DNA from: Hungatella sp. UBA3147
GTDB taxonomy: Bacteria > Bacillota > Clostridia > Lachnospirales > Lachnospiraceae
DNA length: 5,970 nt
Direction: 5' to 3'
NCBI GenBank assembly: GCA_002365025.1
Contig: DEYX01000087.1
Location: forward strand, 1-5,970
The notes below the pieces were generated by a model, which saw nothing but the letters and a program-made list of their open reading frames with translations, did no database searches and was not told where the DNA came from. Positions 4,791 to 5,970 of the stretch are shown here, one piece after another (the first letter of the stretch is position 1; every line of letters starts with the position of its first letter). The position numbers and the translations under genes were made by a program.

Positions 4791-5963
4791 ATGGAAGAAA
4801 AGGAAAAAGAACATTTAATTCAGATTGGAAGAGAGTTTCTTGATGAAAATCTGATTCGGATCGTAATCAGCAACCCATCAGATAAGCAGGGCGTTTCCAA
4901 AGTAAAGGTACGCCCGCTTTTACTAAAAGGAAGCCTGATTTTTCAAGCAGAAGAGCTGGTGGGAAACCAGGCTTTTCATAAGAATTATTCTGCAGGAGAA
5001 TGCATCTCTTATATCGTGGATCTGCTGGATGGAAGGCTTCGTCAGATGGAACTGGAATCCGGGAAAGGTCAGGTCAGAGTGCTGATGAGCAAGAAAGGAA
5101 GCCCAAGCATCAAGATAAAGCGGCAGCAAAAGATTGCGGCACCTTCTCCGGTCCTTCAGCATAACAGACAGAAGAGTTATATATTAAAAGAAGGCACACC
5201 AGTCCCCTTTCTGGTGGATCTGGGAGTCATGACGGCGGAAGGAAAAGTCATTGCTTCCAGATATGATAAGTTTCGCCAGATCAACAGGTTCTTAGAATTT
5301 ATTGAAGATATTCTCCCCAAGCTTGATAAGAGCAGAGAGAATGTGATCATTGATTTTGGATGCGGGAAGTCCTATCTGACTTTTGCCTTGTATTACTATC
5401 TTCATGAGCTGAAAGGGTATTTGATCCGTGTCATCGGGCTTGATTTAAAACAGACAGTCATTGATGACTGTAACCGTCTGGGAGATCGTTACGGATATGA
5501 TAAGTTAAGATTTTATCATGGAGATATCGCTTCCTACGAGGGAGTGGACCATGTGGATATGGTTGTAACTCTTCATGCCTGTGATACCGCTACAGACTAT
5601 GCTCTGGCAAAGGCAGTCCGCTGGGGAGCCTCTGTCATATTATCAGTTCCCTGCTGCCAGCATGAGTTTAATAAAACCATGCATCAGGAGCTTATGGCTC
5701 CCGTATTTCAATATGGTCTGATCCGGGAACGGATGGCAGCTCTATATACGGATGCGCTTAGGGCAGAAATTCTGGAAAACCAGGGATACCGGACTCAAAT
5801 TCTGGAATTCATCGACATGGAGCATACACCGAAAAATATTTTGATCCGCGGAGTAAAACAGGGCGAAAAGAAAGATAACCGCAGGGAGATCCAGGAAATT
5901 ATGGAATTTCTCCATGGGAAGCTGACTCTTGCTGACCTGCTTATAGAAGAGGATAAGAATTAG
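4791..5963 (+). CDS. SAM-dependent methyltransferase (Methyltransf_32 type)
   Basis: This cytoplasmic protein of 390 residues (from ATG 4791) is a class I SAM-dependent methyltransferase. Residues 1-125 form an N-terminal region with a basic patch (KIKRQQK, 108-114) that could contact nucleic acid. A family block around 124-170 includes HNRQKSYILKEG, FLVDLGVMTAEGKV and KFRQINRFLEF. The Rossmann domain follows: motif I DFGCGKSYL (188-196), the acidic end of strand 2 in IGLDLK (215-220), HGDI (243-246), motif IV TLHACDTATD (260-269) and SVPCCQHEF (285-293). The CC and HACDTATD signatures fit the Methyltransf_32 group, members of which are mostly uncharacterised, so the substrate (RNA, protein or other) is unknown. 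The frame is open back to ATG 4704, which would add 29 residues, but these are encoded mostly by the 52-bp repeat and lack a ribosome site, so 4791 is preferred. The stop is at 5961-5963; only 7 bases follow and no terminator is seen. Confidence 0.9.
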   Translation: MEEKEKEHLIQIGREFLDENLIRIVISNPSDKQGVSKVKVRPLLLKGSLIFQAEELVGNQAFHKNYSAGECISYIVDLLDGRLRQMELESGKGQVRVLMSKKGSPSIKIKRQQKIAAPSPVLQHNRQKSYILKEGTPVPFLVDLGVMTAEGKVIASRYDKFRQINRFLEFIEDILPKLDKSRENVIIDFGCGKSYLTFALYYYLHELKGYLIRVIGLDLKQTVIDDCNRLGDRYGYDKLRFYHGDIASYEGVDHVDMVVTLHACDTATDYALAKAVRWGASVILSVPCCQHEFNKTMHQELMAPVFQYGLIRERMAALYTDALRAEILENQGYRTQILEFIDMEHTPKNILIRGVKQGEKKDNRREIQEIMEFLHGKLTLADLLIEEDKN

Positions 5964-5970
5964 AAAGTGG

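Overview
The window looks like chromosomal housekeeping DNA from a low-to-mid GC anaerobic Firmicute. The best guess is Lachnospiraceae (a Lacrimispora or Clostridium cluster XIVa relative), judged from protein wording, AGGAG-type ribosome sites, the polA-coaE linkage and the protein families present; no 16S or other marker confirms it. All seven genes lie on the + strand, are closely spaced, and each is the most plausible reading of its stretch. No tRNA, rRNA, CRISPR array, phage gene, transposase or canonical Rho-independent terminator is visible.

Layout: (1) 1-657, the C-terminal 218 residues of DNA polymerase I (polA), cut by the left window edge inside motif A. (2) 658-765, a short intergenic stretch with nested inverted repeats. 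(3) 766-1347, dephospho-CoA kinase (coaE), whose stop codon sits at the start of a hairpin-bearing repeat copy (1344-1387). (4) 1422-2219, a YycJ/WalJ-type metallo-beta-lactamase-fold hydrolase. (5) 2220-2323, a small leader with short inverted repeats. (6) 2324-2596 and 2636-4000, the conserved pair of a 90-residue ACT-domain protein (UPF0237) and a 454-residue UPF0210/DUF711 'PFL-like' protein. (7) 4027-4668, a histidine phosphatase. (8) 4667-4770, two tandem 52-bp repeat units, each with two hairpins. (9) 4791-5963, a SAM-dependent methyltransferase of the Methyltransf_32 type, whose reading frame stays open backward into the repeat.

How the genes fit together: polA, coaE and the YycJ-like hydrolase form a housekeeping set (DNA repair synthesis, coenzyme A synthesis, probable nuclease). 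The ACT and UPF0210 proteins probably work together, because the two families are known neighbours, but their biochemical role is unknown. The phosphatase and methyltransferase may simply be co-transcribed passengers.

No new multi-gene system is evident. The most interesting non-coding signal is the 52-bp repeat family. It has a tandem pair after the phosphatase gene and a diverged third copy after coaE. Both insertions begin exactly at a stop codon, and the first hairpin shows a compensatory base-pair change between copies.
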